Source: Treponema sp. OMZ 790 (GTDB lineage: Bacteria > Spirochaetota > Spirochaetia > Treponematales > Treponemataceae). Taken from it: 64,000 nt of DNA. The notes beneath the pieces were generated by a model that saw only the letters and a program-made list of their open reading frames with translations, was not told the DNA's origin and did not search any database. Shown here in pieces: positions 1-9,020 of the stretch. Position 1 is the stretch's first letter; each line of letters opens with the position of its first letter. The stretch is from the NCBI RefSeq assembly GCF_024181285.1, contig NZ_CP051201.1:3029698-3093697 (forward strand), read 5' to 3'. A program made the translations under genes and the position numbers.

Positions 1-1
1 A

Positions 2-1342
2 ATAAAAAATACCGATATGTGGATAGGTACGGGATGTTACATAGATACAATAGACAAAGATAAGCAGCTTTTTGCGGTACAATTTGAAAATGAAACTCAA
101 AAAGTATTTGTTATATCTTTATGGGTATTTAGCCTTTGTCTTCTGATACTGCTTATAACCACACTGATTCTTGTAAGCCGAATAAGTAAACCTTTGGAAA
201 GAACATCAAAAGCTTTAAGGAATATAGCTGACGGTGACGGAGATTTACGGGCGTCTTTACCTGTTAGCGGAAAAGATGAAATAAGCGATATAGCGATGTA
301 TTTTAATCAGACAATCGAAAAACTGGCCTTGTCTTTGAAATCGGTTTCATCCAACACTCAGGAAATGCAATCCATAGGTGAAGAACTTGCGACAAGTATG
401 GCTCAAACCGCCAGCTCAATAAATGAAATAAGCGCCAATATCGAAAGTGTAAAACAACAAGCCCTGACTCAAGCCTCAAGTGTAAAGAAAACGTCAGGAA
501 CGGTAAACAACATAATAATGTCTATTCAACGCTTAAACGAAAACATCGAAAATCAGGCAACGAATATTGCTCAATCATCTTCTGCTATTGAAGAAATGAC
601 GGCGAACATTACTTCGGTTGCATCGACCTTAGGAAAAAATAACGATCTTATAAAAACCGTATACGAACAAACAAAAAAAGGAAAGGAAGGTGCTGCAGAA
701 GCAAATTCCGTAGTAGCACAGATTTCGGAACAGTCGGCTTCTCTTCTTGAAGCAAGCCAAATTATTCAAAACATAGCAAGCCAGACAAACCTTTTAGCCA
801 TGAATGCGGCTATTGAAGCAGCACATGCCGGGGAAAGCGGAAAAGGCTTTGCTGTTGTTGCCGATGAAATACGCAAACTTGCAGAAGAATCAAATATGCA
901 GGGTAAACAAATAGGCGAGGTTATAAAAGAATCAACCCGAATAATTGAAAACTTAACCGTAGCAGGTGCCGGAGCCGAAAAAATGTTTGTGGAGGTATAT
1001 GATCTTGTAAAAGAAATTGCACAGCAAGAAGAGTTAATTGTAGCGGCAATGCAGGAGCAAGAAGCCGGAAGCAATGAAGTATTGGCCGCGATAAAGAACA
1101 TAAACGACATAACTGAAGCCGTAAAAGGAAGTTCTGAAGATATGTTCACAGGCGGCGAACAAGTTGCAGAAGAGATGAATAGATTGGATAGTTTAACCCG
1201 AATAATAACGGACAGTATGAATGAAATGGTTATGGGTTCAATTCAAATAAACAATGCGGTTCAGGAAGTAAACGAGATAACCAAACAAAATAAATACAGA
1301 ATTGATGCCTTGTCTGAAGAAGTCAAGAAATTTAAGATATAA
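2..1342 (+). CDS. Methyl-accepting chemotaxis protein, 5' end cut off by the window
   Basis: Chemoreceptor that relays ligand binding to CheA/CheW. The reading frame is open to the first base of the window, so the N-terminus lies outside; an ATG at 17 is internal. The first residues (WIGTGCYID) look like the end of a periplasmic Cache domain. A membrane segment follows (about residues 29-54 counted from that ATG), then a HAMP domain ([19 protein letters not shown]) and the cytoplasmic signalling domain. The tip motif [11 protein letters not shown] with [17 protein letters not shown] is at about residues 255-295. The C-terminal half closely resembles the second chemoreceptor at 54945-57047, so the two are paralogues. 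It ends 2 bp before the convergent amidase gene, with no obvious terminator between. The family call is certain; the ligand is unknown. Confidence 0.95.
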   Translation: MKNTDMWIGTGCYIDTIDKDKQLFAVQFENETQKVFVISLWVFSLCLLILLITTLILVSRISKPLERTSKALRNIADGDGDLRASLPVSGKDEISDIAMYFNQTIEKLALSLKSVSSNTQEMQSIGEELATSMAQTASSINEISANIESVKQQALTQASSVKKTSGTVNNIIMSIQRLNENIENQATNIAQSSSAIEEMTANITSVASTLGKNNDLIKTVYEQTKKGKEGAAEANSVVAQISEQSASLLEASQIIQNIASQTNLLAMNAAIEAAHAGESGKGFAVVADEIRKLAEESNMQGKQIGEVIKESTRIIENLTVAGAGAEKMFVEVYDLVKEIAQQEELIVAAMQEQEAGSNEVLAAIKNINDITEAVKGSSEDMFTGGEQVAEEMNRLDSLTRIITDSMNEMVMGSIQINNAVQEVNEITKQNKYRIDALSEEVKKFKI

Positions 1343-1344
1343 GA

Positions 1345-2442
1345 TTAATTATTCGGACTTAAATAAATTGCTTCAGATTCGTTAAGGTGAGGGAAGGAAA
1401 CCAGCTTGCGGTCATTTGTGTGACCGTTAAATAAGATGGTAATACTGTCATTGGATGTTACAAAAACGACATGGGATTCTTTTATAAGACAGATAAAGCC
1501 TCCCTCGCTTATGGATGAGTAGTTTGTTGAATAAAACAAATTCTTTTTTTGCATATAAGTAGTTATGCCGCTGCTGGCGTAACGGGGGCTTCCTGTTCTA
1601 ATCCAGATGAGGCTGTCAGGATACCAAGAGCCCGATAACCGAATACCGCCGGCATAAATACACTGAGAAACATAATTTGCGCAATCGTTTTCATAGGTGT
1701 TGTAGTCATCATTCCATACGGATATATCACTAGACATATTCAAAGGGTTTGATGAGTATTTATTTGCATAGTTTACAGCAGCTGAATTATTGTAATCGAT
1801 TTTTTTTGAATTTGTTTTAATGTGTCTTTTTATAAAATCAAAACCGTATTGCATCATTACATCGGGTTCGGGCGGCTTTAGCGAAAAAGCATCTATTTTT
1901 GTGTGATAGGTCGCTATCTCAATTTTTATATTTTCAAAATTATCATTTTCGGTAAATGTTATTTTGAAAATATTGTTTTCAATTTGTTTCTTTCCTATGT
2001 ATTTTTTTAACTCGGTTGTTCTTTTATTGTATTGATTTAAAGCCTTTTTGTTGTTTTTAAAATTCTCAACAGCTTTTTTCATTCCGGCAACGAATGGAAG
2101 CTGATAAACCGAATTAAACTTTAATCTTTTTTCGATCGCCACAAAATAGAATTTTTCATTTGAACCGCAATCTTCATCTTCAGGAATATAATCATAGACG
2201 GAAACGTTTAGAATGTCATAATATTCCGAATATAAACTTTCGGCATATTTTTTAAAAAAAATCTCTTCTTTTGTGTTTTCTTTTTTTGGTTTTGCCTTTA
2301 CGCTTACATCATGTTTGTTTGTACTGCCGTGCACTCCTTTAAGGTCTTTGATTATCGGATATAATTTTAATATTGCAATTATCCAAAGACTTATTATAAA
2401 GAGAACAAAAACAAGTTTAGCCTTATTTATTTTTTTTCCCAT
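1345..2442 (-). CDS. Membrane-anchored putative amidase (Amidase_6 family)
   Basis: 365-aa protein with an N-terminal signal anchor (residues about 9-30, hydrophobic run after MGKKINKAK) and a C-terminal Amidase_6-type domain. The domain is recognised by the catalytic-cysteine block YENDCANYVSQCIYAGGI (about residue 255) and, near the end, SHVVFVTSND and FNGHTNDRK, which match the His-containing parts of the family (the usual 'GH..iV' and 'HT.dR' blocks). Members are thought to cleave amide bonds in cell-wall or peptide substrates; the substrate here is unknown. The middle region (residues 60-230) is lysine-rich and not recognised. The gene lies 14 nt downstream of the secreted-protein gene at 2457-2981 and probably shares its transcript. 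There is no clear Shine-Dalgarno before the ATG, so translation may be coupled or the start less certain. Confidence 0.75.
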   Translation of the reverse strand: MGKKINKAKLVFVLFIISLWIIAILKLYPIIKDLKGVHGSTNKHDVSVKAKPKKENTKEEIFFKKYAESLYSEYYDILNVSVYDYIPEDEDCGSNEKFYFVAIEKRLKFNSVYQLPFVAGMKKAVENFKNNKKALNQYNKRTTELKKYIGKKQIENNIFKITFTENDNFENIKIEIATYHTKIDAFSLKPPEPDVMMQYGFDFIKRHIKTNSKKIDYNNSAAVNYANKYSSNPLNMSSDISVWNDDYNTYENDCANYVSQCIYAGGIRLSGSWYPDSLIWIRTGSPRYASSGITTYMQKKNLFYSTNYSSISEGGFICLIKESHVVFVTSNDSITILFNGHTNDRKLVSFPHLNESEAIYLSPNN

Positions 2443-2456
2443 GATGTAAAACTAAA

Positions 2457-2981
2457 TTATTCTTCTTCCTTTTTATTGAAAATTTGAAATGTTTTCATAG
2501 AAGCATCAAGCATTTCGACAATTTCTGCATTCGTATCATCGGGGAGGGTTGCGGCGCATATGTAAAGTATATTATTGTGTCTAAATAGATAAAAGTATTG
2601 TTTTAGAATATTTTTTTCATCAGAAACTTCCATAATCAATTTTCGGGATTCTATATTATAATTATTTTCAAATTTACCGTGTGATATTATTTTAGAGCCG
2701 GATATAAGGCCGGCAGTATCTTCTTTACCGGTTATGTACTCTTCAACAACCTCATCTATTGAAGCCGAAATCTCTTCTGAAATAAAAATCATATTTTGGT
2801 TATAGCCTTTTACCGAGTCGCCGCATATTATCTTATATTTCAGCCCGGGATAATTTGTTGTCTCCCAGCCGTCAGGCATCTCAAAGGTAAAATCCTTAAA
2901 ATCGTCCGTATAATAATCTTGAGCGGATAGATAAGTCATGAATATAAATGCAAAAAAAAGTATCGATAAAAATCTTTTCAT
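2457..2981 (-). CDS. Secreted protein of unknown function
   Basis: 174 aa with a clear signal peptide (MKRFLSILFFAFIFMTYLSA, cleavage probably after the Ala-Gln at about 20-21). No lipobox cysteine is present, so it is likely periplasmic or exported rather than a lipoprotein. The mature part begins with a pattern (FTFEMPDGWE) reminiscent of PsbP/DUF1795-like folds that start 'f.i..P.gW', but I do not recognise a family with confidence. The start is supported by an AGGAG Shine-Dalgarno 8 nt upstream and by a strong promoter at 3013-3041. It is the first gene of a probable two-gene operon with the Amidase_6 protein. Confidence 0.7.
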   Translation of the reverse strand: MKRFLSILFFAFIFMTYLSAQDYYTDDFKDFTFEMPDGWETTNYPGLKYKIICGDSVKGYNQNMIFISEEISASIDEVVEEYITGKEDTAGLISGSKIISHGKFENNYNIESRKLIMEVSDEKNILKQYFYLFRHNNILYICAATLPDDTNAEIVEMLDASMKTFQIFNKKEEE

Positions 2982-3012
2982 AAAAAGCTCCTAAAATAAA
3001 AGCATCCAAAAA

Positions 3013-3041
3013 ACTATACAAAAGATGTAAAAAAATGTCAA
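3013..3041 (-). promoter_or_regulatory. Sigma70 promoter for the secreted protein/amidase operon
   Basis: On the minus strand, TTGACA (3036-3041), a 17-bp spacer and TATAGT (3013-3018). Transcription would start near 3006, about 25 nt before the ATG at 2981. The match is five or six of six bases in each hexamer at optimal spacing. Confidence 0.8.
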
Positions 3042-3094
3042 CCTAAGAAGATGGGGTGAATTTGAGGTTATAAAATGTAAGAGGTATTGCCCCC

Positions 3095-3123
3095 TTTAAA
3101 TTATCACCGGTTTGCGATATAAT
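3095..3123 (+). promoter_or_regulatory. Promoter for pdxS
   Basis: TTTAAA (3095-3100), a 17-bp spacer and a perfect TATAAT (3118-3123). The predicted start is near 3130, giving a leader of about 27 nt before the GTG at 3157. It lies back to back with the minus-strand promoter at 3013-3041. Confidence 0.7.
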
Positions 3124-3156
3124 TGAGCCTGTCCTAAAAGATTTATGGAGGTTTTT

Positions 3157-4005
3157 GTGGATATTTTAGATAAACTGAGGGGCGGCGTCATTATGGACGT
3201 AACCAACCCCGAACAAGCAAAGATTGCAGAAAATGCGGGGGCTGTTGCAGTCATGGCCCTCGAAAGAATTCCGGCCGATATAAGGGCGGCAGGCGGAGTC
3301 TCAAGAATGAGCGATCCTAAGATGATTAAAGAAATCATAAAGGCTGTAAAAATTCCCGTTATGGCAAAGGTGAGAATCGGTCACTTTGTAGAAGCTTCAA
3401 TTTTGGAAGCGATCGGTATAGATTTTATTGATGAGTCCGAAGTACTGTCCCCGGCAGACGAGGTTTATCATGTCGATAAAAATAAATTTAAGGTACCTTT
3501 TGTCTGCGGTGCCCGCAATTTGGGAGAAGCCTTGCGAAGAATTCAAGAAGGTGCAAAGATGATCCGCACAAAGGGTGAGGCCGGAACAGGCGATGTTATT
3601 CAGGCCGTAAAACACATGCGCCAAATTCAAAGCGAGATGAGACAGCTGACAACTTTAAGAGAAGATGAACTCTATGTTGCGGCTAAGAATTTCCAAGTTC
3701 CTTATGCTCTTGTAGAATACGTGCATAAGCACGGTAAGCTTCCTGTTCCTAACTTTTCGGCAGGCGGAGTTGCAACTCCTGCAGATGCGGCCTTGATGGT
3801 TCACCTCGGTGCTGACGGCGTTTTTGTCGGAAGCGGAATTTTTAAATCGGGCGATCCTGCAAAAAGAGCTGCTGCCATTGTAAAGGCCGTAAAGAATTAC
3901 GACAATCCTGCTGTTTTGGCAGAAGTATCCGAAAACTTAGGCTCAGCCATGGTCGGAATCAACGAAGAAGAAATAAAAGTTATAATGAGCGAAAGAGGCG
4001 TTTAA
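3157..4005 (+). CDS. pdxS: Pyridoxal 5'-phosphate synthase, PdxS (Pdx1) subunit
   Basis: Makes PLP from ribose 5-phosphate, glyceraldehyde 3-phosphate and ammonia, normally with the glutaminase PdxT. The (beta/alpha)8 family is unmistakable: [70 protein letters not shown]. The Asp (residue 14) and two Lys (71 in VMAKVRIGH, 139 in RTKGEAGTG) that form substrate adducts are present. I chose the GTG at 3157 over the ATG at 3145, because GGAGG at 3147-3151 is an ideal Shine-Dalgarno for the GTG and would overlap the ATG itself. This gives 282 aa, slightly shorter than the usual ~290. No pdxT is next to it. A bidirectional terminator follows. Confidence 0.97.
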   Translation: MDILDKLRGGVIMDVTNPEQAKIAENAGAVAVMALERIPADIRAAGGVSRMSDPKMIKEIIKAVKIPVMAKVRIGHFVEASILEAIGIDFIDESEVLSPADEVYHVDKNKFKVPFVCGARNLGEALRRIQEGAKMIRTKGEAGTGDVIQAVKHMRQIQSEMRQLTTLREDELYVAAKNFQVPYALVEYVHKHGKLPVPNFSAGGVATPADAALMVHLGADGVFVGSGIFKSGDPAKRAAAIVKAVKNYDNPAVLAEVSENLGSAMVGINEEEIKVIMSERGV

Positions 4006-4030
4006 GCCGCTTTAGTCAATGATGCAAAAA

Positions 4031-4076
4031 AGAGGTGTTTAATGAGCTTTTAGACTCACTAAAACACCTCTTTTTA
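4031..4076. terminator. Bidirectional terminator between pdxS and the galactokinase-like gene
   Basis: Inverted repeat AGAGGTGTTT (4031-4040) with AAACACCTCT (4062-4071), extended by TGAG/CTCA inside the loop. It is followed by TTTTTATTTT on the plus strand and preceded by AAAAAA, so it can serve both convergent genes. Confidence 0.85.
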
Positions 4077-4078
4077 TT

Positions 4079-5305
4079 TTATAGAATGCGGGCTCCGCCG
4101 GAACTCTTACATTCAAAAAACTTAGGACTGTTTCCTGTTTTTTCAAAATACCTTTTGTGAACCTCAAGATAAAATTCATCCAAAACTTCATTTTTTACTA
4201 AGGCAAAAACATAACAGCCTTCAGTGTTTCCGATAAGTTTTGCTCCGCGGCAGCCGCTTTGTATAATTGCGGTTTCAAAAAGAATATTTTGTTCGGTACT
4301 CATAAGTTCAAAATCATCCCTCATCGAAATATGAGATTCGCAAAGAAGTTTGCCTAAAAGATCCATGTCTCCCTTTTCTAAAGCTTTTACGGTCTTAGCC
4401 GTTCTTGCGTTTTCGGTAATGCAGTGTTTTACCCGTCTAAGAATTGTTTTATCCAAAAAACTCGGCTGATAGTAGGTATAATCGGCTTCCGTTATTTCGC
4501 ACAAGTGATCCAAATCTAATTTTTTTTGTAGAATATGCAAGCCTTCTTCGCACTCCATATAGCGGATATTGGATTGGGCTCTATAAGACTCCTTATTCGG
4601 AGGCGTACCGATTACTATGATTCTATATTCTCCCAAATTTAAAGGCAGGGTTGAAACCGATAAATCGTTCGAGTTAAAAAAGCAAAACTCATTCCGCTTA
4701 CAGGAAAACAAGGCTGCCTGATTTGAAAGCCCCCTCTTTGTGTTTAAAACCTCATGCTCTGCCTCCAAACATAATTTTATGAGATCCATAAAATTTTCTT
4801 TTAATTTAAATGCGGATAAAAGATCCAGGCAAAGCCCGGTTTCAAAACTTGGAAGAGCTGACTGACTTGTTTCGAGGCGTATTTTATCGAAAACCATTAT
4901 ATCAAATCCGCCTAAAACGCCTCCAAAGGCTTCATTGATTTTTTTTACGCTTAAAAGAACAATATCGAATACGGAGCTTTCAGAAAAAACTTCATCGGCA
5001 ATATTCTTTTCTTGATTAAGACTGCCGTCAAACCGTTTTTGCAGAACCAAATCAATCAATGAGATTTTATCGGAATTATTTTTGCGGAGCGCCGTGTAAA
5101 GATATTTATCGGAGCATACTGTTAAAACGATCCCGCCGTTATAGTCCAGTTCTTCTCCCATGAGAGTGAGGCTTAAAGGAGAAGCCGTTAAAACAATTTC
5201 GTCTTCAGTTTGTCCGTAGACCTCGTTAAAAAGTTTTTTAAGTTTTTCTTTTAATTCATTTTCGCTTAAGTTTTCGAAGTCTTTAATATCCGCATCAAAA
5301 TTCAT
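4079..5305 (-). CDS. Galactokinase-like GHMP protein lacking catalytic residues (probable pseudo-enzyme)
   Basis: 408 aa with galactokinase architecture along its whole length. The best match is the C-terminal half (RRVKHCITENARTAKTVKAL and CESHISMRDDFEL read like GalK). The active site is eroded. Motif 1 is SPLSLTLMGEELDYNGG (43-58), with Ser45 where GalK has its catalytic Arg and Glu/Leu for the His/Thr of GEHTD. The glycine/serine-rich ATP loop (normally PxGxGLSSSA) is replaced by SQSALPSFETGLC. The catalytic Asp of GIMDQ is Asn195 (RGLSNQ). The last motif reads LIGNTEGC instead of GxGFGGC. The start was taken at 5305, which has GAGAGG 6 nt upstream; an upstream in-frame ATG at 5356 lacks one. 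Nothing else in the window suggests galactose metabolism. It may be a regulator or a binding protein. Confidence 0.8.
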   Translation of the reverse strand: MNFDADIKDFENLSENELKEKLKKLFNEVYGQTEDEIVLTASPLSLTLMGEELDYNGGIVLTVCSDKYLYTALRKNNSDKISLIDLVLQKRFDGSLNQEKNIADEVFSESSVFDIVLLSVKKINEAFGGVLGGFDIMVFDKIRLETSQSALPSFETGLCLDLLSAFKLKENFMDLIKLCLEAEHEVLNTKRGLSNQAALFSCKRNEFCFFNSNDLSVSTLPLNLGEYRIIVIGTPPNKESYRAQSNIRYMECEEGLHILQKKLDLDHLCEITEADYTYYQPSFLDKTILRRVKHCITENARTAKTVKALEKGDMDLLGKLLCESHISMRDDFELMSTEQNILFETAIIQSGCRGAKLIGNTEGCYVFALVKNEVLDEFYLEVHKRYFEKTGNSPKFFECKSSGGARIL

Positions 5306-5355
5306 ACAACACCTCTCTTTCATTATCGGCAGGCAGCACAGTAAAACAAAAGCCA

Positions 5356-5384
5356 TTGTCTTTTTTTTAAAAAAATATTATTCT
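5356..5384 (+). promoter_or_regulatory. Promoter for ttcA, placed for a leaderless transcript
   Basis: TTGTCT (5356-5361), a 17-bp spacer and TATTCT (5379-5384), with only 7 nt to the ATG at 5392. There is no Shine-Dalgarno, so the transcript would begin at or next to the start codon. Confidence 0.5.
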
Positions 5385-5391
5385 CAATCTC

Positions 5392-6099
5392 ATGGCAAAT
5401 CCCAAACTTTTTAGAACAATCGACAGGGCTGTTTTTGATTATAAGATGATAGAAGAAGGAGACCGTATTTTGCTTGCTGCTTCAGGCGGAAAGGACTCTA
5501 CGGCCTTGGCTGAATATTTTTCGATGCGCTTAAAGCGTCCGTTTCCGCATTTTGAAGTTCACGCTATGCACATTGCAACCGATGTAACGCCTCCGTTTTC
5601 TCCTGAACTTATAAAGATGTTTGAAAGTTGGAATATTCCCCTCACCGTAAAAACCGTTTCGGTTTTGGGAAGATTAAAACCCAACGAAAAGATGAATTGC
5701 TGGTGGTGTTCGACCCAAAGACGAACAGAGTTGAATAAATTTGCCATGGAGTCCGGCTTTAATAAGATAGCCTTGGGCCATCACTTGGATGACATTTTGG
5801 AAACCCTTTTGATGAATTCCTTGGAAAAGGGAATTTTGTCTACAATGCCCCCTGTCCTAAAATTCGAAAAATATCCGGTTACCATGATAAGGCCTCTCTG
5901 CCTTGCAGACCTTTCCATGATTATCCGCCATGCGGAGCAGGCCGGCTATATCTGCTCAACCTGTACCTGCAGCTTTCAAGAAAACTCCGCCCGCAAAACA
6001 GCCCGCTCAAGACTTGACAGGCTGACAGGCGGCTCTTACAAATTAAAAATAAACCTCTTTAATTCTCTAAAAAATATCTTACCCGAATATTTGCCGTAA
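5392..6099 (+). CDS. ttcA: tRNA 2-thiocytidine biosynthesis protein TtcA (PP-loop ATPase)
   Basis: Thiolates C32 of certain tRNAs in an ATP-dependent reaction that uses a [4Fe-4S] cluster. The PP-loop SGGKDS is at residues 31-36. The first cysteine pair is CWWC (103-106), and the second cluster is CSTCTC (188-193). The family motif LGHHLDDILETLLMN lies between. At 235 aa it is a compact member; E. coli TtcA is about 310 aa. A related thiolase of the TtuA/Ncs6 branch is the main alternative. The gene is divergent from the galactokinase-like gene, and no Shine-Dalgarno precedes the ATG. Confidence 0.85.
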   Translation: MANPKLFRTIDRAVFDYKMIEEGDRILLAASGGKDSTALAEYFSMRLKRPFPHFEVHAMHIATDVTPPFSPELIKMFESWNIPLTVKTVSVLGRLKPNEKMNCWWCSTQRRTELNKFAMESGFNKIALGHHLDDILETLLMNSLEKGILSTMPPVLKFEKYPVTMIRPLCLADLSMIIRHAEQAGYICSTCTCSFQENSARKTARSRLDRLTGGSYKLKINLFNSLKNILPEYLP

Positions 6100-6147
6100 A
6101 ATAGTTTATACTTGTAAAAATATCCGGCCTATGATAAACTTATAGTT

Positions 6148-6369
6148 ATGGAATATGTCATTAAAATAAACTGGGATAACGAAGCCGGAGTATGGATAGC
6201 AACAAGTGATGATGTGAGAGGGCTTGTGCTTGAAAGCGGTTCGATCGATGCCCTCATGGAGAGGGTACGATATGCCGTGCCTGAGCTCCTCCAAGAAAAT
6301 AATCAGCTTCCCCATGATCAAACCACATTGCACTTTTGTGCCGAAAAATCCGAACGGATGTACGCGTAA
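6148..6369 (+). CDS. HicB-like antitoxin (DUF1902 type)
   Basis: 73-aa protein with the partial RNase-H-like fold typical of HicB/DUF1902 antitoxins: an N-terminal strand-rich segment MEYVIKINWDNEAGVWIATS, then a helix with the VPELLQEN pattern. It should bind and inhibit the HicA toxin encoded next; I see no separate DNA-binding domain. Its TAA stop shares one base with the ATG of the toxin gene (TAATG at 6367-6371), the overlap usual for translationally coupled toxin-antitoxin genes. The antitoxin comes first here, the reverse of the classic hicAB order but common for DUF1902 pairs. A TATGAT box lies at 6130-6135, but I found no matching -35. Confidence 0.8.
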   Translation: MEYVIKINWDNEAGVWIATSDDVRGLVLESGSIDALMERVRYAVPELLQENNQLPHDQTTLHFCAEKSERMYA

Positions 6370-6563
6370 TGGCTCAGTATGAAAAAATTGTGAGAGAAAT
6401 CTTGCGTAAAAACGGATGCAGTTTTGTAAGACACGGCAAGGGTGACCATGACATTTGGTATAGTCCAATAAGCGATTGCCGTTTTACCGTTGACTCAAAA
6501 ATAAAATCACGGCATACCGCTAATGCCATTATGAAGCAAAGCGGTATAGACTATAAGTTTTAA
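6369..6563 (+). CDS. HicA-like mRNA interferase toxin
   Basis: 64 aa with a double-stranded-RNA-binding-like fold. The family pattern is clear: ILRKNGCSFVRHGKGDHDIW carries the conserved catalytic His in 'G.H', followed by SRHTANAIMKQSGI at the C-terminus, where HicA proteins have the 'tl..ilkqagi' helix. HicA cleaves mRNA in the ribosome-free state when HicB is depleted. I took the ATG at 6369, which overlaps the antitoxin stop, rather than the in-frame ATG at 6336 inside the antitoxin gene. The gene ends 13 bp before the convergent arcA. Confidence 0.85.
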   Translation: MAQYEKIVREILRKNGCSFVRHGKGDHDIWYSPISDCRFTVDSKIKSRHTANAIMKQSGIDYKF

Positions 6564-6576
6564 TCTTTATGTAAAG

Positions 6577-7809
6577 CTAGCGTATATCCTCTCTCAATAA
6601 GGGCATACTCATGCAGCGGGGGCCGCCGCGGCCTCGGGAAAGTTCGCCGCAGGGCATTTCGAGGACTTTTAAGCCCTTCTTGTTTAAGATTTCGTTTGTA
6701 ACATCGTTTCTTTCGTAAACGACTATTGTACCGGGGTTTATGCAGAGGGTGTTTGAGCCGTCGTTCCACTGTTCGCGTTCGGCTGCAATCTTATCTCCTC
6801 CGGCGCATTGGATGAGCTCAATCTTTCCGGCGCCGGTGTATTTTTCAAGAATTTTTTCTAAAGTAGAATCAATCTGCTTTACGTTAAGTTCTCCCTTCTT
6901 GGCTCCTTTTGTAATTTCAAAGACTCTTAGGGGGCCTAAAATTCCGGGGTGAATGGTAAACTTATCGAAGTCGATTTGAGTAAATACCGTATCCAAGTGC
7001 ATAAAGGCCCTGATTGCAGGAATCTGAAAGGCGAGAATGGTTTTTATTGGAGAATCAGAATTGTAAAAAATATTATTTGCGATAGAATCTATGGCGTTGG
7101 CCGATGTCCTCTGTGAAAGCCCTATAGCCAAAACTTCTTTACCGATATTCAATATGTCTCCGCCTTCAATGCTGGGGGCGTCATAGCGGTTGTAAAATTT
7201 ATCTACTTTGCCTGCATATTCGGGGTGATGATTAAATATGTATTCCCCGTAAATGGTTTCGCGGCATCGGGTTACGGAGTACATCTTGTTTAAGCTGACT
7301 CCGTTTCCTATACATGCAAAGGGGTCGCGTGTAAAGTACAGGTTAGGCATGGGGTTTATTATCATAGAACCCGAATCCAACACATAGTGCGAAAGCGAGT
7401 GCGTGTTTTTTAAAGGTATTTCCTTTACGTTTACTCCTTCCATTGTTTTTAAGATAAGCTCTTTCGGATTCTTGATTGCATCAAAAAAATCATACAACAT
7501 TTCTTGATGATATTCTGAATATACATCAGCTTCTCGGATATACTGTTTTATAAATTTTTCACGTATTTCGGTACTTTGAGAAAGAGCATCAGCTGCCAAG
7601 TCTTCAAGATAAACAACTTCAACTCCGTTTTCGGCAAGAATATCGGCAAAGGCATCGTGCTCTTTTTGGGCAACCTTTAAAAAGGGGATATCGTCAAATA
7701 AAAGTTCATCAAGTGTATCCGGTGTAAGGTTTAAAAGTTCTTTCCCGGGGCGGTGCAAAAGCACCTTCTTTAGTTTTCCTATTTCGCTTGTAACATTTAT
7801 GACAGCCAT
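6577..7809 (-). CDS. arcA: Arginine deiminase
   Basis: Hydrolyses L-arginine to L-citrulline and ammonia in the cytoplasm, the first step of the arginine deiminase pathway. It is 410 aa, the normal length. Motifs seen: LHRPGKEL near the N-terminus, NLYFTRDPFACIG, SIEGGDILNIG, MHLDTVFT and the catalytic cysteine in GGPRCMSMPL (Cys399). The start is supported by AAGGAG 6 nt upstream. There is no arcB, arcC or arcD next to it, so the later steps must be encoded elsewhere. It lies downstream of, and in the same direction as, the threonine aldolase gene, with an 86-bp gap. Confidence 0.96.
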   Translation of the reverse strand: MAVINVTSEIGKLKKVLLHRPGKELLNLTPDTLDELLFDDIPFLKVAQKEHDAFADILAENGVEVVYLEDLAADALSQSTEIREKFIKQYIREADVYSEYHQEMLYDFFDAIKNPKELILKTMEGVNVKEIPLKNTHSLSHYVLDSGSMIINPMPNLYFTRDPFACIGNGVSLNKMYSVTRCRETIYGEYIFNHHPEYAGKVDKFYNRYDAPSIEGGDILNIGKEVLAIGLSQRTSANAIDSIANNIFYNSDSPIKTILAFQIPAIRAFMHLDTVFTQIDFDKFTIHPGILGPLRVFEITKGAKKGELNVKQIDSTLEKILEKYTGAGKIELIQCAGGDKIAAEREQWNDGSNTLCINPGTIVVYERNDVTNEILNKKGLKVLEMPCGELSRGRGGPRCMSMPLLREDIR

Positions 7810-7895
7810 GCAATTCTCCTTGCTTTAATAATAGTCTGATAATAAGGGATTGTACAGGATAAAGGGAAAGAATTCAATAGGGAAACGGCAAATGT

Positions 7896-8951
7896 CTATC
7901 CTTGGGGGCTTTTGCGATTTATTTCGTCCAAGTATTCAAAGAGTTTTTTTACGGCTTCTTTTGTTGTAGCCCAAGAGGTACAAAAGCGCACCGCTGTTTG
8001 GTTTTCAGAAATTTTTGTCCAAAATTCGCATTTGAATTCTTTTTCTATTTTATCTAAAAGACTGTTTTCGATTATGGGGAAGCTCTGATTTGTTTCGCTT
8101 TCCATAAAAAAAGAAAAGCCTCGGTCTGAAAATCCTTTACGGATCATCTTTGCCGTTTCGTTCATCATTTTTCCGATTTCGAAATAAAGATTATCCGTAA
8201 AAAGCGCTTTAAACTGGAGGCCTAAAAGCCTGCCCTTTGCAAAAAGGCCGCCCTTTTGTTTTTGTATATATCTAAAGTCTTTTTGAAGGGCCGGATTATT
8301 TATTATAAGAGCTTCACCGAAAAGAGCGCCCATCTTTGTTCCGCCTATATAAAAGGCATCCGTATACCTTGCCATGTCCGCAAGACTTAAATCGTTATTG
8401 TCCGCAGTAAGGGCTGTTCCGAGGCGGGCTCCGTCAACATAGAGAGATACGGAATATTTTTGTGAGACAAATTTTAGATCGTGCAATTCTTTTTTCGAAT
8501 AAATGGTACCCAGTTCGGTAGGATTTGAAATATAAATCATCCCGGGCTGAACCATATGCTCGGCTGTGGGGTCATCATAGTGAGCTCTTATGAGGGCTTC
8601 AGCCTGCTCCGCCGTTATTTTTCCGTTTGCCGATTCAATGGTGAGAACCTTATGTCCGCAGGCTTCTATGGCTCCCGATTCATGCACATTTATATGGCCT
8701 GTATCGGCTGCTATTACCCCTTGATGAGGACGGAGAGAAGCAGCTATCATTGTTAAATTAGTTTGAGTTCCTCCCGAAAAAAAGTAAACCTTGCTTTGAG
8801 GTGCATCGAGTTCTTTTAAGATAAGGTCTGCCGCTTCTGCGCAATATTCGTCACAGCCGTAGCCGATAGTTTGTTCTTCATTTGTTTCAGTTAGTGTTTT
8901 AAGAATTTTTGGGTGACAGCCTTCGCTGTAATCATTTATAAAAAAATACAT
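7896..8951 (-). CDS. Low-specificity L-threonine aldolase (PLP-dependent)
   Basis: 351-aa fold-type I PLP enzyme of the threonine aldolase/beta-eliminating lyase family, which splits L-threonine or L-allo-threonine into glycine and acetaldehyde. Visible motifs: SGGTQTNLTMIAASLRPHQG (cofactor phosphate region), the HVHESGA-like block INVHESGAIEACGHK, LYVDGARLGTAL (Asp contacting the pyridine nitrogen) and YIGGTKMGALFGEAL with the Schiff-base Lys206. The start at 8951 has GAGGGGG 5 nt upstream; a longer reading from 8999 has no Shine-Dalgarno. Some members act on other beta-hydroxy amino acids, so the exact substrate is not certain. Confidence 0.9.
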   Translation of the reverse strand: MYFFINDYSEGCHPKILKTLTETNEEQTIGYGCDEYCAEAADLILKELDAPQSKVYFFSGGTQTNLTMIAASLRPHQGVIAADTGHINVHESGAIEACGHKVLTIESANGKITAEQAEALIRAHYDDPTAEHMVQPGMIYISNPTELGTIYSKKELHDLKFVSQKYSVSLYVDGARLGTALTADNNDLSLADMARYTDAFYIGGTKMGALFGEALIINNPALQKDFRYIQKQKGGLFAKGRLLGLQFKALFTDNLYFEIGKMMNETAKMIRKGFSDRGFSFFMESETNQSFPIIENSLLDKIEKEFKCEFWTKISENQTAVRFCTSWATTKEAVKKLFEYLDEINRKSPQG

Positions 8952-9020
8952 GCTAACCCCCTCAAAGATGATTATAACATAAGACAGGGTATTATTCAAT
9001 GTTGCGGAATTTGCAGCCGG

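Noticed and set aside
5306..5356. N-terminal 17-residue extension of the galactokinase-like protein
   Set aside because: The downstream ATG at 5305 has an ideal Shine-Dalgarno, and the extension would overlap the ttcA promoter zone.
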